Positions 38,431-51,536 of a stretch of DNA of 64,000 nt are shown here, in pieces (position 1 is the stretch's first letter; every line of letters starts with the position of its first letter). The stretch lies in NCBI GenBank assembly GCA_020744425.1, contig JAGMUV010000006.1, positions 868,001-932,000 of the forward strand, written 5' to 3'. The stretch comes from Dactylonectria macrodidyma (Eukaryota; Ascomycota; Sordariomycetes; Hypocreales; Nectriaceae). Position numbers and translations under genes: made by a program. The notes below the pieces were generated by a model that worked only from the letters and a program-made list of their open reading frames with translations, was not told the origin of the DNA and made no database searches.

Positions 38431-41400
38431 GATGGACAAATCAAGAAATGGGAATCCCAAAACACCAAAGGAAAAAAGGAATCAATTCAAAAAAGAGTCC
38501 ACCGGTTTGGTCGTTAGGGCTGAGAAGCAACAAGACACCAGCAAGCCACTTTCTCCAGGCGCCGGCATGCTCGTTCTTATATCCAGACATGAGAAGCGCC
38601 TCAATCCCAACCAACAACCAACCCAGCCCAATACGCCCCGCCATAGGAGCTAGGCAAGCTACAGGACGCAGCCCAGTCTCACGCGGGCCACCAAAGCTGC
38701 TCTCTCTTTGACCTGTTCTTCTTGGGCTTGGGGGGCTTACTGGGAAAGCCCACGCCGTCGCCAGCCCAACCCCCCAGCTCCGTGGCGCAGCGTGTCCACC
38801 AAAAAAACAGACCAGGGCGAGTAGAAGCTGCACTCATGCTGCTGTATGTATAACAGGGCTGAGCTCCGCTACACAAATCGAACTTCCGCTAGCCACCAAC
38901 CGGGGGAGCCTGGATGGAGGTTGGCCCAGCTAGTGGAGGCTTGGTGCTGACGGGCGATGGGGACCCGTGGGCCGTTGGACTGGCTGGCTTTGTTTGGCCC
39001 CTCAGACGAGATTCTAGCATGAAGATCAAGCGTCGACGATCAACGAGCACCGAGAGCTCGGGAAAGGCCGAGTCATCTCAATAATCAAACAGCATAAGAC
39101 CTTGGACGAATTCAGGAGGTGCTTCCAGGGATCCCCCGTCCCGCCTTCAATACGTAGGCCCTTTCAACTTTGTTTTGTTTTTTGGCAAGCCAACAACGGC
39201 CTCCATCGGCCGCCTGCAACATCCCCTACGAGGTTCGCCCTGTATGGCTGGATTGCCGCTTACTTTTGCTGGCTTCCCCTGGGTTGCAACGCCTGCAGGT
39301 CCCGCTGGCCGGCCGGCTCTGTAGCATCCGGATCCCACGGTGGATTCGTTGTGTCTGTCACTCTTGTGAATCCCATCCAATATCATCCAGGTAGCCAAAC
39401 AATCAAGAACTGAGCCAACAAGTTCAACCTTCCATCCTCCTCTATAGAGAATTGAACGTGCCAACCCGCCAACATGCATTCCGTCCAGCCTCGTGACCTC
39501 AGACTCTGTTCCAGGCCCGCCATGCCCCGCCTCAAGCCCAGCTGGCTGGAAAAGATGGCGTTTTTCCTGGGCTGAGATGTTGAACTCTCTCCCTCTGCCT
39601 CATGATTGACCGGCCCAGCTATTTTTACCTGCAACGACCCCAGGCACTCTGTCAGCTGCGGCGCCGGGCTAGTGCGCTTATTTAGCTGCAGGCTTTGCAG
39701 CCCCTCCAAAGCCCGAGGAGCACCATCCCTGTTGGCCTCTTTTTGCTCCTTCTTCCTGGTCCGTCCCCTCTCATTTCGTTGCCAGATTCCAAGGGCTCAA
39801 AAAATACAGAGGTAAGCAGGAAAGAGTCCTAGAATCCTACCAGAAACCAGGATGAGGGGAAGTTGGTTCTGTCCAAGTCGAGTCTCATTTCTGCTGCTGA
39901 CTTGAGATGGACGAGCCGTGCAATTTGGGGGCCGGCGCCAAGGTCCACCGCCTTGCCGGCCTTTGGTGATTCTGCACCAACAGGTGAATGTATCTCATGT
40001 CTCATCTGGAGTGTTCAGATCTCCTCTGATTTATCCCGAGGTCCGGTCAGACCCTTTTTTTTTTCCACGCGTCCATATAGCTAGGCACAGTATCACGCAA
40101 CCCGGATATGGCAGCCTGTTCTATAGCAAGAGGATCAAAAAGCCTTGAGGAGGATTCGGGTCAATACAATGCCGCATTGACACAGCCCAAAGAGTGGTCA
40201 CCAATAAACGACCGCTATGACCTGCACACATTTTAACACGCATACATCCACCTGCGCTGGCCGAAACAACCGGACTCTCGGGGAGCCTTCATTTGCGTGT
40301 TAGGGCTGACCGTATGACAGCCATCAACGCAGAACCTCCTGTATCCCAGGCCTTGATGATCAATCAAGCCCTTGGACCATGTTCTCAACGCAGCAAAAGG
40401 CCTAGCATCGCCGTTGGTGGCTGGTAAATCGGCGGATTGTACTCGCATAGTGACACTCCGTAATAGCCACATTCCCATGTTTCTCTCATCTGCCAAGCCA
40501 CGATAACTATTGTCTCAACAGGCCAAGCAATCATGATCATGTCTCGGTTGTTCTCAGTTGCCCCGCGTTACTAGGACCACTGCGTGTCTCAGCAGTGACA
40601 GACATTCCATAATCCAGGCCTTTAGAGGCAGCTCCCCGCATCTGGCATGCAAGGGGGAGCCTCGATCGCCGTGCATGTCTCTCCTTGCCATGAATGTGCG
40701 TATATCGGACTGTCTCTCCCTACGCCCGGAACACACGGCACGCCCGCATCTGCTGAATATTAATGGCTTGAATGGCCATCAATTGTTACATGTTCATATC
40801 TAAGGCAGTCTTACCTCGTGGCCATCCGGCCTGGCATACTCGTGGCCGAAGCGGCCAACACCGAGCTGCAAATGGATGCCATAGACTCAATTGATATAGA
40901 GGTTAGTGTAGACCAGTGCCACGGCATGGAACTTCAATTCCTCGTAGATATGACTCACTATCATGCCCTGGTCTGTCTTTGAAGTACCTATCCATGGACA
41001 TGCAGCGTGGCCATAAACCGGCGACAAGGCACCTGTGGTACACACACGTACGAAGCAGCGTCGATCTCCGATTTCCTCCTCAACGACTGTTCAACCAGAC
41101 ACTACTTCTTACGGTTTCCTGCTCGCGCCGGCAGCATTGGCGGATGTGAATGCCTGGTTCGTTGGGATCTTCATCTATCTGGTGCTTGTCTTTGTGCCTA
41201 GAACCGCGATGAACAGCAAGAGGGCGAAGCAGACCTCTATATGGAAAACGGTTCGATTGACCAAGGAGATAGAATTGGTCAATGATACAGCCCAGCAGCA
41301 TTTGAGTACCACGTATGCGCCTCCAAACGCGAAAGATGCGACGTAAGTTTCGCGGAGTCGGGGATGTCCTGGAGCCGTCTTGCTTCGAGGAAGCGTACGA

Positions 41401-43398
41401 GTATGACAGCGGAAGAAACCCAACTGAGCAGTCCAAAGGTAGTAGTTTGGTTTACAAACTTTCTCGAGTCTTGGTTCTCTTAGCTCCCATCATAAAAGCT
41501 AGGAACCCAAATGCAGAGCACACACTCAGCTCGCGTATACGACTCAATGGCCATCACTTCCCTGAAAGGCATCGGGAGCATCCCCGTTGGAGAGCACCAA
41601 ATGTACGTGGTTCCCAACGTCGAATCCTTTTATTGTGCAGCTGGTAAATACGCAACAGCGCGGCAACTCAGGATCCCTGAAAGTGTCTCGAGTGCTGCCA
41701 TTTGACAGCCACGGCAGACGGCATGCCTATGCCCCAAACGAAGTGCTTGTAGAGGATAGCGAGTCCTCGGAGCGAAAAGCCGCATGCAGCTCAAGCCCGA
41801 TACATTGACACAGAAAAGGACAAAAGATGGTGAGCCGGGTACGTAGCGGAGGGGGATGAGTCTTCTGTCGTGTGTTTTGAGCCTTTCCAACTGTGACACT
41901 CGCCTACCCAAATTAAGACACACGCACATCACCACATACCCCATCGCCCATATGCACAATAATCTCATCATTGCTAGTGGTGGCCCCCGGGGAACTTCAT
42001 GGCAACCGCCTGTTGGTATCGCCAGCGTCGGGACCCACAGGGCTCTCTGTCATATCACCACCGCCAGGGCTGACGACCGTGGCGAAGGTATCCTGGAGAG
42101 GCACTTTGAGGTTGAGAACCGGAACTTGACTCTCTTAAGGGGCACACTTTAAGCTAGTTTAGTGAAGACGATGGCTTTGGGGCATATGGCGACGAGGATG
42201 TCCGGGTCGCTCTAGAAGCAGGAGAGCCAGTGCGAGAGGATCATGGCTTCCTTGAGGTCCAATTCGGTGTTGCGATAATACAGTTAAAGAGGACCCAAAA
42301 CAGCTCCATAACCTCAAGTTATCAGAATCACTCATATCCCACGTCTGCCCAAGTGCAACTCTCGAGAGCGGATCGCAGACCCTCGACGCATAAACCCCTG
42401 AAGCCCACTGACATAGGCAACTGGACCACCATCTCAACGGCGAGGGCTTTCCCGAAGCCCGAGGGCAGGCCAGTCCGTGGATGTCTTGCTCTTGTGCTAG
42501 GCCTTGAGCACCCCATGAAGGCGCCGTTTGGAGATTGGCCTGGGTTCATAGACATGGTATTCTTGGATGGCTGTGCAGCCTTGTCTCAACATCTCATAGA
42601 CAGACTATGTGCAATGGCGATGGGTTGTAAGACAGTGCAAGGTCGTAGAGTTCGCCATCGCCGCCCAGTCTTGAACTATCATCAAGAGTAGGTGCATCTA
42701 CCATTACACGAGGTCAGAGTAATCTCCGCACCCTTCCACCCAGCAATATTGACCTCCACCAATGACCTCTTTGGAACGGAGTCATCTTCATCGTGTGCTG
42801 GATAGAACTGCAAACTCCAGGATCACAGAGGTATATTGGAGACCTGGAATCAGTCCAAGACAGTGTATCCAGCGTGTCTGTTGCGGGGCAATTGTTGACA
42901 TAAACCGTGAGAGTGACTGACACCATGCGCGCGATCAGTCTCCCTAATTGAGTGTTTTTGAGCTCTGCAGTCCACGCTTTCAGAGAGCGGAGTGCAGCTC
43001 ATGCTTCCAGGATAGAGAGATTGTATAGACAAAATAAAGAGCGAGCAACATAAAGTTGCATACAAGTGAAGCCTCACCGAAGTAGTCGCAAGCACCAAAA
43101 ACATGCATACACATATAGCAATGCTGATATATATCACCAAGATTGTGAGCATGTCCATTCAAATCACCAGAATCCAAGAGTATAACAGGACTGTCATGTG
43201 CCCACCGACAGTGGCATTAAAACGTCATAAGCTACCTCGTTCTAATCACACAACAAGCCATGCAACACCTGCAATGCTTGACACAAGAAACCAAACCGCA
43301 CAATCCAAATGAAACGCAAGTATCAATGCAACGGGATATTAGCCCATCCATTCCTATCCATCTACATCTGATTCTCTTCTTTTCACACAGCCTGTCGC
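38431..43398. other. Five-kilobase gene-poor region
   Basis: Both strands were read and no gene is supported. Short open frames overlap one another without family motifs. Around 41175-41440 (minus) there is a hydrophobic stretch (FHIEVCFALLLFIAVLG) that could be the remains of a membrane protein, but it is too short to identify. The first 400 bases include the S41 promoter, and the end the 3' UTR of the GH72 gene. Confidence 0.5.
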
Positions 43399-45088
43399 TT
43401 ACAGGAGAACCATACCAGCACCGACACCAGCAGCGGCGACCAGGTAGGCACCGACGGCATAGTCGCCGAGAGTGAAAAGGTGACCAATGGCGGCAGAAGG
43501 GTTGCCGAAGCTGTCGTCATCGGAGGTGGAATCATCGGTGCTGTTGCTAGAGGATCCAGCAGTGGCAGTGGCGGCAATGGCGTTGGCGGAGCTGGCGGAA
43601 GCCAGTGCGTCCTCGCAAGTAGAGGCAGTGGAGGCAGTCTGGGTGGTGGCCTTGCCATCGAAGTCGCAGGCAGTGTCGGCGGAGTCCTGGCTCTTGTAGT
43701 AGGCGTCAAGGACGTAGGCGAGCTTGGCTTCGTCACCGCACATGCTGTAGGCACCATAGACACCGGAAGTACCATTGGCGTTGATGCCAGCGCAGAGGGA
43801 AACGTCCTCACCGCAGATGTAGTCGAAGATGGCAGAGTAGCCCTTAACCTTGAGGCTGGAGGAGGGAACACAGCTGCTGGACTTGAGCATGCAGTTGCAG
43901 AGATCCTCATCGGGAGTGGGGGGAAGGACGGTGGAGGCAATCCAGTTCTCGTTGACATCAGGGCACGAGGCGGCGGTGTTGGTGGCCTCGTACGAATCAG
44001 ACTCGACACCAGAGGGCGTAGCCGCAGCAACGCGGCTAGACAGGCTGGCGAAGTCCTTTTGCTGAGTGGCCTTATCGTTGCTGCCAACCTTAACCAAACC
44101 GTAGTCATTGTCCTCCTGGAAGTACATGTAGACAATACCACCGCTGAATACTTCGGTCATCTCATCACTGTACAAAGCAGTAGTCTCCTGGAAGATACGG
44201 CCGGCAGCGCCATCGGGCTCGTTGCAACCATACTCGGCGAAGAAGACGGGAACGGAAAAGTTGGAGAAGTACTCAACGTGCTCCGAGTAGCTAGACTTCT
44301 CCATGGTGCTCTCGCCACACCAAGAGTAGATGTTGTAGCCCCAGAAATCGATGCTGTCAGAAGAATCACCGCAGTTGAAGTAAGCAGTAATCTCGTCACG
44401 GATATCGACATCATCGTTGGAGGCATAGCCAACACCCAGCCAGCGGTAGTTCTTGTCGCTGATGTGCTTCTTGGTGTCACGGACAGCGGCCTTGACGAAA
44501 GCGGAGGCGTCGGTGTTGGATACGTTGTTTGTGACCTCGTTACCGGCAAAGAAGCCGACGACGTTGTCGTACTGGGCGAGCTCGTCAACAACGGCAGTGT
44601 AGCGGTTGTAGAGATCGACGTTCCAGGCGGCATCATCACGGTTGATGGAGAGACTGGGCTCAGACAAATCGGAGATGACGTAGATACCAGCGGCATCGAG
44701 CAACTTCATGCAGGCAGAGTGATCCGACTCAGGGTCGATCGCATAGGTTCGGATGATGTTGGTGCCCAGCTTCTTCAAGAGGGGAACATCACGCTTGCAG
44801 GCGTCCTCATCGGCGAGGGGGTCGACGTAAGTGGTGCTACCGGTGCTGGCACCAGCGGCAGCAGTGTCCTGCTGGTAAGCAACACCCTTCATGAAGAACT
44901 GGGTACCGTTCTCGTAAAAGAGCTTGCTACCCTGTTTACGGAATTAGTCTCATGTTCCCAGTTGGTGATGCACTGATGCTGCATCTCGGGTGCGCCGGGA
45001 GCGCGGCACGTACCTTCATGACAATGGGCTGCAGCGAGGCCTGGACGGCCGTGGCCGCGACGGCGAGGAGAGCGGCGGATGACTTCAT
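43399..45088 (-). CDS. GPI-anchored beta-1,3-glucanosyltransferase, GH72 with X8/CBM43 module (Gel/Gas family)
   Basis: Exons 45088-45014 and 44931-43399 give 535 residues. It cuts and re-ligates beta-1,3-glucan chains in the cell wall. A signal peptide (MKSSAALLAVAATAVQA) leads into the GH72 barrel: GSKLFYENGTQFFMKGVAYQ, IIRTYAIDP, the acid/base Glu in FFAGNEVTNN (about 157) and the nucleophile in FFAEYGCNEP (about 258). A Cys-rich X8/CBM43 domain follows (CPDVNENWIASTVLPP through CDFDGK), so this is the GH72+ subfamily (Gas1/Gas2, Gel4 type). A Ser/Thr/Ala-rich linker and a hydrophobic C-terminus (AVGAYLVAAAGVGAGMVLL) form the GPI signal. Exon 1 codes only the signal region and the intron has standard sites. 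Confidence 0.95.
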
Positions 45089-47385
45089 TGTGTTTATTTG
45101 ATGTCGACGGACGGAGGTGATGACGAGTCAAAAGTGGGAATCGAGTGCTAGACGAAGAAATGTGCGAGTCCTGGATTGTTCGACGCGGTGGTTATTGGCG
45201 ACGCAGGAATGCTATCCCCTTTTTCGCGGGTCGTCGCAACGTGTGGCAGCAGGTGCAAATGAGTGTCGGGAAAGGGAGCAATCGGCCTCGGGGAAGGTCA
45301 ATTACAATAAAGAAACGGGTGTATTAAAGAGGGTAGCGAAGGATGGGAAGAAGGAAGAGCGAAGTCCCGAGATTGGAGGAAGGCGAAGACAAAAGGTAGA
45401 AGAGTCGGATGCTCAAACCTGGGGCGGCACGAGCTTTGAGAGTGAGCGTCTGCGCCGGACGGCCTAAGGCGACGCCCCCCTTCCCCCTTCCTTCCTAAAG
45501 GAGACACCCCCCAGAACAAATGGAGTCAGTGGGCACTGGCACTGGGCAATGTTCAGGGGCCCTGCTCGCTGAAGGAAACCAGGGCCGTTGGTTTGGGAGC
45601 AGGGCCTTGGGAAGCAAGCCAACCAGCCAACCGCCTCCCACTAACGAGCAGGAACCACACATGCTGCTGGCACACACTGCTCTAGGGGACAGGCGCCATC
45701 CAATGAGCCCTGTAAAGCCCGGATGCCCAGAGCGGCCAAGGCCCCGTTTGCCCCCTGCAACGGCTCCTCAGTTGACTTGCGGTACGCACCACCCAGTGGC
45801 ACACTTCCAGCGGCGCGTCCCCTGCAAAGGGGCCGTTTTGCCCTGGTCGCCTTCCGAGGCGCAGCAATCCAAAAGAAGCTTGTTTAAAGCCATCCGGGCA
45901 GCCAGACGGCCAATCAGCGCCGCGTGTCTGGGGCATTCATCTCGGAATGGCGGTGGCACTGTGCATTTAAGCATACTTCTCACCGTCGGCGAAGAAGATC
46001 ACTACCAGACTGGTGTGGCGGCACTATCTTGGCCCAGGCTAATTCTTCTGCAATTTCTGTTACTGCAAGGCTAGCCCGGTGCGCAATAAACTTTTCCCCA
46101 CAACGGCGTGGTTCCCGGCATCACACTGTGAAGTTACCGCTGTCTCGATCCGGGTCTGAAATAGGGGATAATCTCCACCGAATCTCCGTCCTTGGCGGAC
46201 AACGCCCAGGAGATTCGGCCTCTTGAGATGACGACGCCATAGAGCCACCCTTTCAGTCTGTCGAGGCCAAACGTTCAAAGCGGCGGCGAGTACTAAGCGG
46301 AAGATTGGCGTGGAACCCTTCTAGCCAACGTCGGTGAGCACTGAGAGGCGGCTCAGGTGGATACGAGAAAGATCCCGTATTCTAACAGTGACATCTCGGT
46401 TTGCATTTTCTACGTCGTACTGCAAGCCCTGGAGGCTCCAGAGGGTCCAGCTTCGAGAATCGAGATTACGGCCTCGTCGACATCAATCACCAAGCCATGG
46501 CAGTTGTGGATATCCAAGAAATTTCATCTCGCGCATCTACTGCCGCGTAGGGAATATCGAGTCGCAATATTAAACAAACCACCATCGAATTTCCTTGTTC
46601 GTCCGTCTCTATCTCGCAAAGCCATGCAATATACTACGTAAAGCGCCATTGTCCAATATCCGCGCAGAGAGCCAAGGTGAACACACTGAACGCTGACGTG
46701 TGTCCCTGTAGCATCGAGATTATCCGTCGTTCGTAACTTTGGGTCAAGCCCACTTCTAATTCCGTCTTTCCAGGGACCTCCTCCGGCGCAATCCAACAAG
46801 CGGGTCAACCCACTCGGCTTCTGCATCAGTTTCGTCGCCGTCACTGGCGCGGGTTGATTTGCTGCTGCTGTTCCACTGTATCTCAAACGCGACTGTTGTG
46901 GACTGCATCCAGTCCTCGTATCTGCTACAGACACACGCCCTCTGAAACCTTGCCGAAAAGCAAATCAATGCACCGGTGCCTGCGCATCACTGGGGCGTCG
47001 ATGTCATTTGAGATCCATTTCGAGGATCTTAGAGGGATCCTCGAGGGATCCTCGAGGGATCCTCGAGGAATCCGTCGCCAGGTGAGTCGTATCCCTTTTG
47101 CTGATCGGCATGAGCATCTGTTGGTCGTCATCTCGCGCTCCCTTAGATCACCAACACCTCGAAAACACACGGATGCTGCGCTCTCCCAAGATGCTGGTCC
47201 TCTCCGAACCCGGATCCATAGTCTGCACTCGATGATGGCGGTGCATTCTAGCCGGGTTGCCAGTCTACCCATCCTCAGGTCGTCGGTCTCTCGACCCGAA
47301 TGTTCCAGTTGTGTTCGAGAATCAGGTCAAGTGCCGCAATTCCGATGATGTGGAAATCGGAGAATCATCCAAACCTGCAACTACT
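45089..47385. other. Spacer upstream of the GH72 gene
   Basis: Holds the GH72 promoter and 5' UTR (first few hundred bases). Four 11-bp tandem units lie at 47030-47073. No gene supported. Confidence 0.5.
47030..47073. repeat. Four tandem 11-bp units with overlapping palindromes
   Basis: Unit TCGAGGGATCC, two exact copies flanked by two imperfect ones (TAGAGGGATCC before and TCGAGGAATCC after). Each junction makes GGATCC and CCTCGAGG palindromes. Seen directly. Confidence 0.9.
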
Positions 47386-47544
47386 TTATCGTCCGAAAAG
47401 CTTGTAGTAGGCGCTGCCGATGCCGTACAGGACCTGGTCCCAAGCTTCGTACGTCTTCTGCCACAGGCCACCTTGATGGTGCTGCCGCCCGTGTCTCGTT
47501 TGAACGCGGTGGTAATGGCCGTCATGATACACGAGTTCGGTCAT
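47386..47544 (-). CDS. Candidate small protein, 52 residues
   Basis: An open frame from an ATG in good context (AACAAC before it) to TAA. Codon third positions are mostly G or C in the second half, unlike the surrounding spacer. The predicted peptide is rich in Tyr, His, Gly and Gln, starts MTELVYHDGHYHR and ends TYEAWDQVLYGIGSAYYKLF plus GR. No signal peptide or membrane segment is evident. I do not recognise a family. The frame stays open upstream to 47676, so a longer product or a spliced form is possible. It could also be a chance frame. Confidence 0.35.
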   Translation of the reverse strand: MTELVYHDGHYHRVQTRHGRQHHQGGLWQKTYEAWDQVLYGIGSAYYKLFGR

Positions 47545-49588
47545 GTTGTTTGTTGTTTGCCGTTTGTTGCGTGTGACTGTGATATGGGGCTGTATCTTGA
47601 TGTCGTGTTGTTGTCCAAAAAACATACCTCCCGACTTCTTGGGCAATCCCCCTTCGTTCTTATAGCCTATCTGCACCGCTTTCTTCGGCGTGCCTGGTGT
47701 ACCAGGCGGGCGCAGGTGACTGGTGACTGACGGTTCCGTGACCCTTTGCGGCGCTACAGCCTCCGTCCTCTACCAGTCTGATGACTCCGCCGCCCGCCGA
47801 TCATGCGCTTGAACCCCGTGATAGCCCGGCACAGCAGGTGGCAAAGCACCCGGGCTGTCTCCGAGGCTGTTTCATTATCCCATCACAAGCAAGACGCCTC
47901 GCCATGAGCCATACCACAGGGCTGTGGAATTGGATGGCACACCATATGGCATTTTGGAATTGTGCACATCAGCGTTTAGCCATTTAGGCTTTTAAACATT
48001 TGGCATTCAGACGCCCCTGTTGAGGTTATCAGCGTTAGTGATTGATGCTTACATCTTACCTTGTTACCGGACCTCTTGGCAACTGTATTCAGTGGAGGCG
48101 TGCAGTGCCAGGATCGTTACAGGTGATGTCAGAGACCTAAACAGCCCCACAGATGACTTTCGACAGTGTCATGAAAGCCTCGCTTGGTTCCTCCGAAGGT
48201 CTGTAGCAGAACGAATGTTCAACGAGGAAAATTTGCCAAGCTTGTCCCCTAATTTAGCATCTTACCATTGAGAGATCCAGTCCCGAGAAAAGACCTCTTG
48301 GGAAACAACTGCCTGTCAAGAACGACCGACAGGGAATTCCTCGATCACATAATCCGACATCATCTCCTGGCCTTGAAGTGATTTTCAAAAGACGTGATGC
48401 GTTTATTCAATGAGAAACGGCCAGCATCTACATAATTAGGGTGAAGGCCTCAGTCACTATAATTCCTCTAGCAGTGAAGGACCAGGGCCCCGCACGCCGC
48501 CTTGTTAACCCTCAGGTCCTAAACTCGACAGCTAGATTTTGTTGGGCTAGATATCTTGCCCTGAGTAGGTGCTTGGTGAGCTTGGCAAGAATTTCGGAAA
48601 GAAGTATCACTGAGAAATCACCTCCGAGGTGGGTATTGCGCAGCCAGTGATCAACAGCACTGCGCGTGAGAGGACAGGACACTCACGTCTTGTCGAGACG
48701 ACTACGTCATCGTCCAACTTGCAGAAACGCGCAATTTCAGGAGATCATTGCATCCTTATCTCATGCTAAACATAGGACACTATGTCAGAGCGAATTGCAA
48801 CTGAAACACATTGAGATCGCGTTATGATTGTAGCCGCCTCAGCACCTGACCGCGCCGCTGCGACTCATATCAATGAGCCAGATGCACTCTCTCGAGTACA
48901 TCCTGCTACCAGACTTCTCACTGAGAAATCACGTAACCATATCTAGTATGCGGTTTCCAGTCTCTAAATTTAGCGGTTTGAAGGGTTTAAGTGTGCTTAG
49001 AGTTGAGTGGCCGATGTCCTGTTCCGTTCCGTCGGGACTTTAACAACCCAGGGGAAGATATAAAGGACCTACGTCCACATCAAAACTCCTACCTCAAACC
49101 GACTGCGTGCCTTTATCACTTATAAATGAAGTTTTGGAAGAGTTGCTGGTCGGTCATTTGATTTGCTATACCAATGGAGCTTGCAATGCACTCTGATGAA
49201 GATAGGTCGTCAATGGGCCTCAATAACCACCACGGTTACCACAAGCTACCTAGCTTGCTACCTACTTCACAACAATAAGCCATATCTCAAATCGCATATC
49301 CATTATCCAAATGTTTGGCACGCATTTGGACTTCCCGTATTACGACATTTTGCATGCGTCAAAATATCATGATGTAATTCTGTGGGCTCTCCCTCTAGGA
49401 TGAACGGATTTCAGATCAACGTCAGAATGATGAGCGATCATGATGTCATAGGAAATACACTTCCGCTATAAACACATCGCCATTTTCTACATATATAAAA
49501 CTAATGAACATGTGCGTCCGTTGCTCGTGTTCCTCATCATCTTATTCTAAGCGGCAGTTTGTAATACAGTTCGCAAACGAAACAAGTC
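47545..49588. other. Spacer before the small disordered protein gene
   Basis: About 2 kb with no supported gene. A TATATAAAA stretch near 49491-49500 lies about 90 bases before the start codon at 49589 and is a likely TATA box for it. Confidence 0.5.
49491..49500 (+). promoter_or_regulatory. Probable TATA box of the gene at 49589
   Basis: The sequence ACATATATAAAACT, about 95 bases before the start codon, matches a TATA element. Strong TATA boxes mark regulated rather than housekeeping fungal genes, which fits a stress or developmental gene; that role is inferred. Confidence 0.45.
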
Positions 49589-50170
49589 ATGTCTCCCACG
49601 AAAAACCCAAACTTTGGCACCAAGGTACGTATTTGTGTTGTTAAGTTCGAGAATATCAATAACTGACTCTTATCCAAGGTCACGCCTGGCGAAAACGCCC
49701 CCGTCACCGAGGAGAGCGCTGGCACTGTTCTCCCCGAGTCGCTCGCGGCTGAGTCCAACACCGAGGAGGGTGGATTTGCTTCCAACCGAGGAATCCACGG
49801 CGAGAACGTCACAACGGTCACGGGCGATTCTTCTACTACGCGCGGCCCCGGCCGCAAAGGTCACACTGAGGACAGTTCCGAAGCTCAGGGTGGTGCTGCG
49901 CCTACCTATGTCAACAGCCAGTTCTCCCAGGATTCAACTGGCCCGCACGGCAAGAATCTACAGGAGGGTGATTGGGACGAGTCGAAAGGAAAGGATGGCC
50001 TCCAAAAGGCATTGAATGCTGAGCCCGGTAGCAAGAACGACCCGAGCCGGTTGGCGGAACAACAGTTTCAACTTCAACAAGGTGTGGGAGGTCCAGGTGC
50101 TGGGCCGAGGGAAGCGGAATTGACCAAGAAGACGGCATTCGATGCCCTTGACTCGGAGACCCCTTCGTAA
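49589..50170 (+). CDS. Small hydrophilic, probably disordered protein
   Basis: Exons 49589-49624 and 49679-50170 give 175 residues. The intron follows GTACGT and ends CCAAG. The chain has no hydrophobic core, no signal peptide and no cysteine. It is rich in Gly, Ser, Thr, Glu, Asn and Gln (for example GIHGENVTTVTGDSSTTRGPG), with Gln/Gly-rich QQFQLQQGVGGPGAGP near the end. This composition suggests an intrinsically disordered stress or LEA-like protein; similar small proteins of unknown function are common in filamentous ascomycetes. The consistent splice, good codon use and a TATA box upstream support a real gene. No function is proposed. Confidence 0.75.
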
Positions 50171-51536
50171 ATACTTTTACACTACGTATGCCATTTATGT
50201 TTAACACTATTCGAGGGGTAATTAGAAGAAATTGATCACCGTCATCGAGTTTACTATGCAAAGGTGACATTAGACAGGCCTCTCTTCATCCGGTGAAAAT
50301 AAAGCCAAGCAAAATAAAATGGAATTTTCTTCCTTGTTCATTAGCGATTTCATTGCATCACACAGACATCCAGCTATTCTCAGCGACATGTTCATGACAC
50401 TGAGTGTGGTAACCCAATATCCAACAAGGCCACACAGTCAGTAATCGGCGGAATTACAGAGTCAGCCTTAATCTGAATGATAGACAAGGTCATCACTAGC
50501 CGCAATCCAAGGACGAATGGGTGGGGCTGTAAGAATTGTGCTGGGACAGAGGCAGTGCTTGCAGATGTAGCCCAGTTACTCAGTCCAAATTCGCTGTGGC
50601 TGATCTCGTTTTGCTGCCGAGTCAGACTGTGTGGGATCTAGTAAACTTCACGGAGGTCTCCGTTGTATTAGGTACCAATGAGTGATCCCACAGGGAATAT
50701 TCCACAGGGATGAGACGTCCAGTGCTGGGAAGCACCAACAAGGTGTTAACACAATGAATAGGTGCGTGAAAAAACTTGAAATGCAACCAGCCAATCAGGG
50801 TCTCGGGAAATATGACGTCAAGGGTCAAGGCCAGGAAGCCTGGAGCCACAATCTGGGCTCCATTTTTGCTGAGACTGATGAGACATGGAGATGCGCAGCC
50901 TCTCACCGGGGTGGGCTGTGATGGAACAAGAGGATGGGGATGATGTTGTCTTTGTTTCTTGATGATTTCGGGTTTAGGGGCAAATATACACGGGGATGAT
51001 AAGTACATGTACAATTTGCAAAGACACTAGAAGAAAAAAAAGAAGCCAAACGACGCAAAGAGGCAAAATTTGACTCGCTGCCATGAACATTTTCTGAGGC
51101 ATCGGCGGCAGCTTACACTTTGATGCCTTAAATTGGTGCCTGATTGCCGCTATCAAGCCAAAAATTTTGAAAAAATATGCCCCACCAACGAAAATTCACC
51201 CCGCCTTCGCCTCCGAACACCACCACAGACGCCTAGGTAGGTAGGATTGGAACCGCCACTCTTTGCTGTTGCTTGACTTTTTTTTTTCAGTGCCATCGCG
51301 CTTTTTTTCTCTTCCCCATCCCTCTCTCTCCAGTCATCGACCGGTGATTTCCAGGCCCTTTTCCTCCCCTCCTCCCTCCTCCCCTTCTTTCCTCAGGCTC
51401 GGACTCGGCACGGATTAGATAACTCTTCTGCGCCCCCACCACCGATAAAGCCCGTTCGTGCGACCCCGCGGACACTTTCTCTTTCGCTCCTCATCCAACT
51501 CCCCTTCACCCGTCTCCGTCCATCACATCTCACATC
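50171..51536. other. Spacer upstream of ARB1
   Basis: No gene seen. A CCTAGGTAGGTAGG motif lies near 51231, and the last 200 bases are strongly pyrimidine-rich (CT-box leader), typical of a highly expressed translation gene. Confidence 0.55.

Noticed and set aside
41080..41440. Possible membrane-protein (RTA1-like) fragment on the minus strand
   Set aside because: Only one short hydrophobic stretch and a vague resemblance; no conserved motif, and frames are broken.
42230..42691. 153-codon plus-strand frame
   Set aside because: No motif, poor codon bias and no splice partners.
43480..44976. A 498-codon plus-strand open frame
   Set aside because: It lies exactly antisense to the GH72 gene, whose motifs and splice sites are clear; the plus-strand product is Gly/Val-rich without any family.
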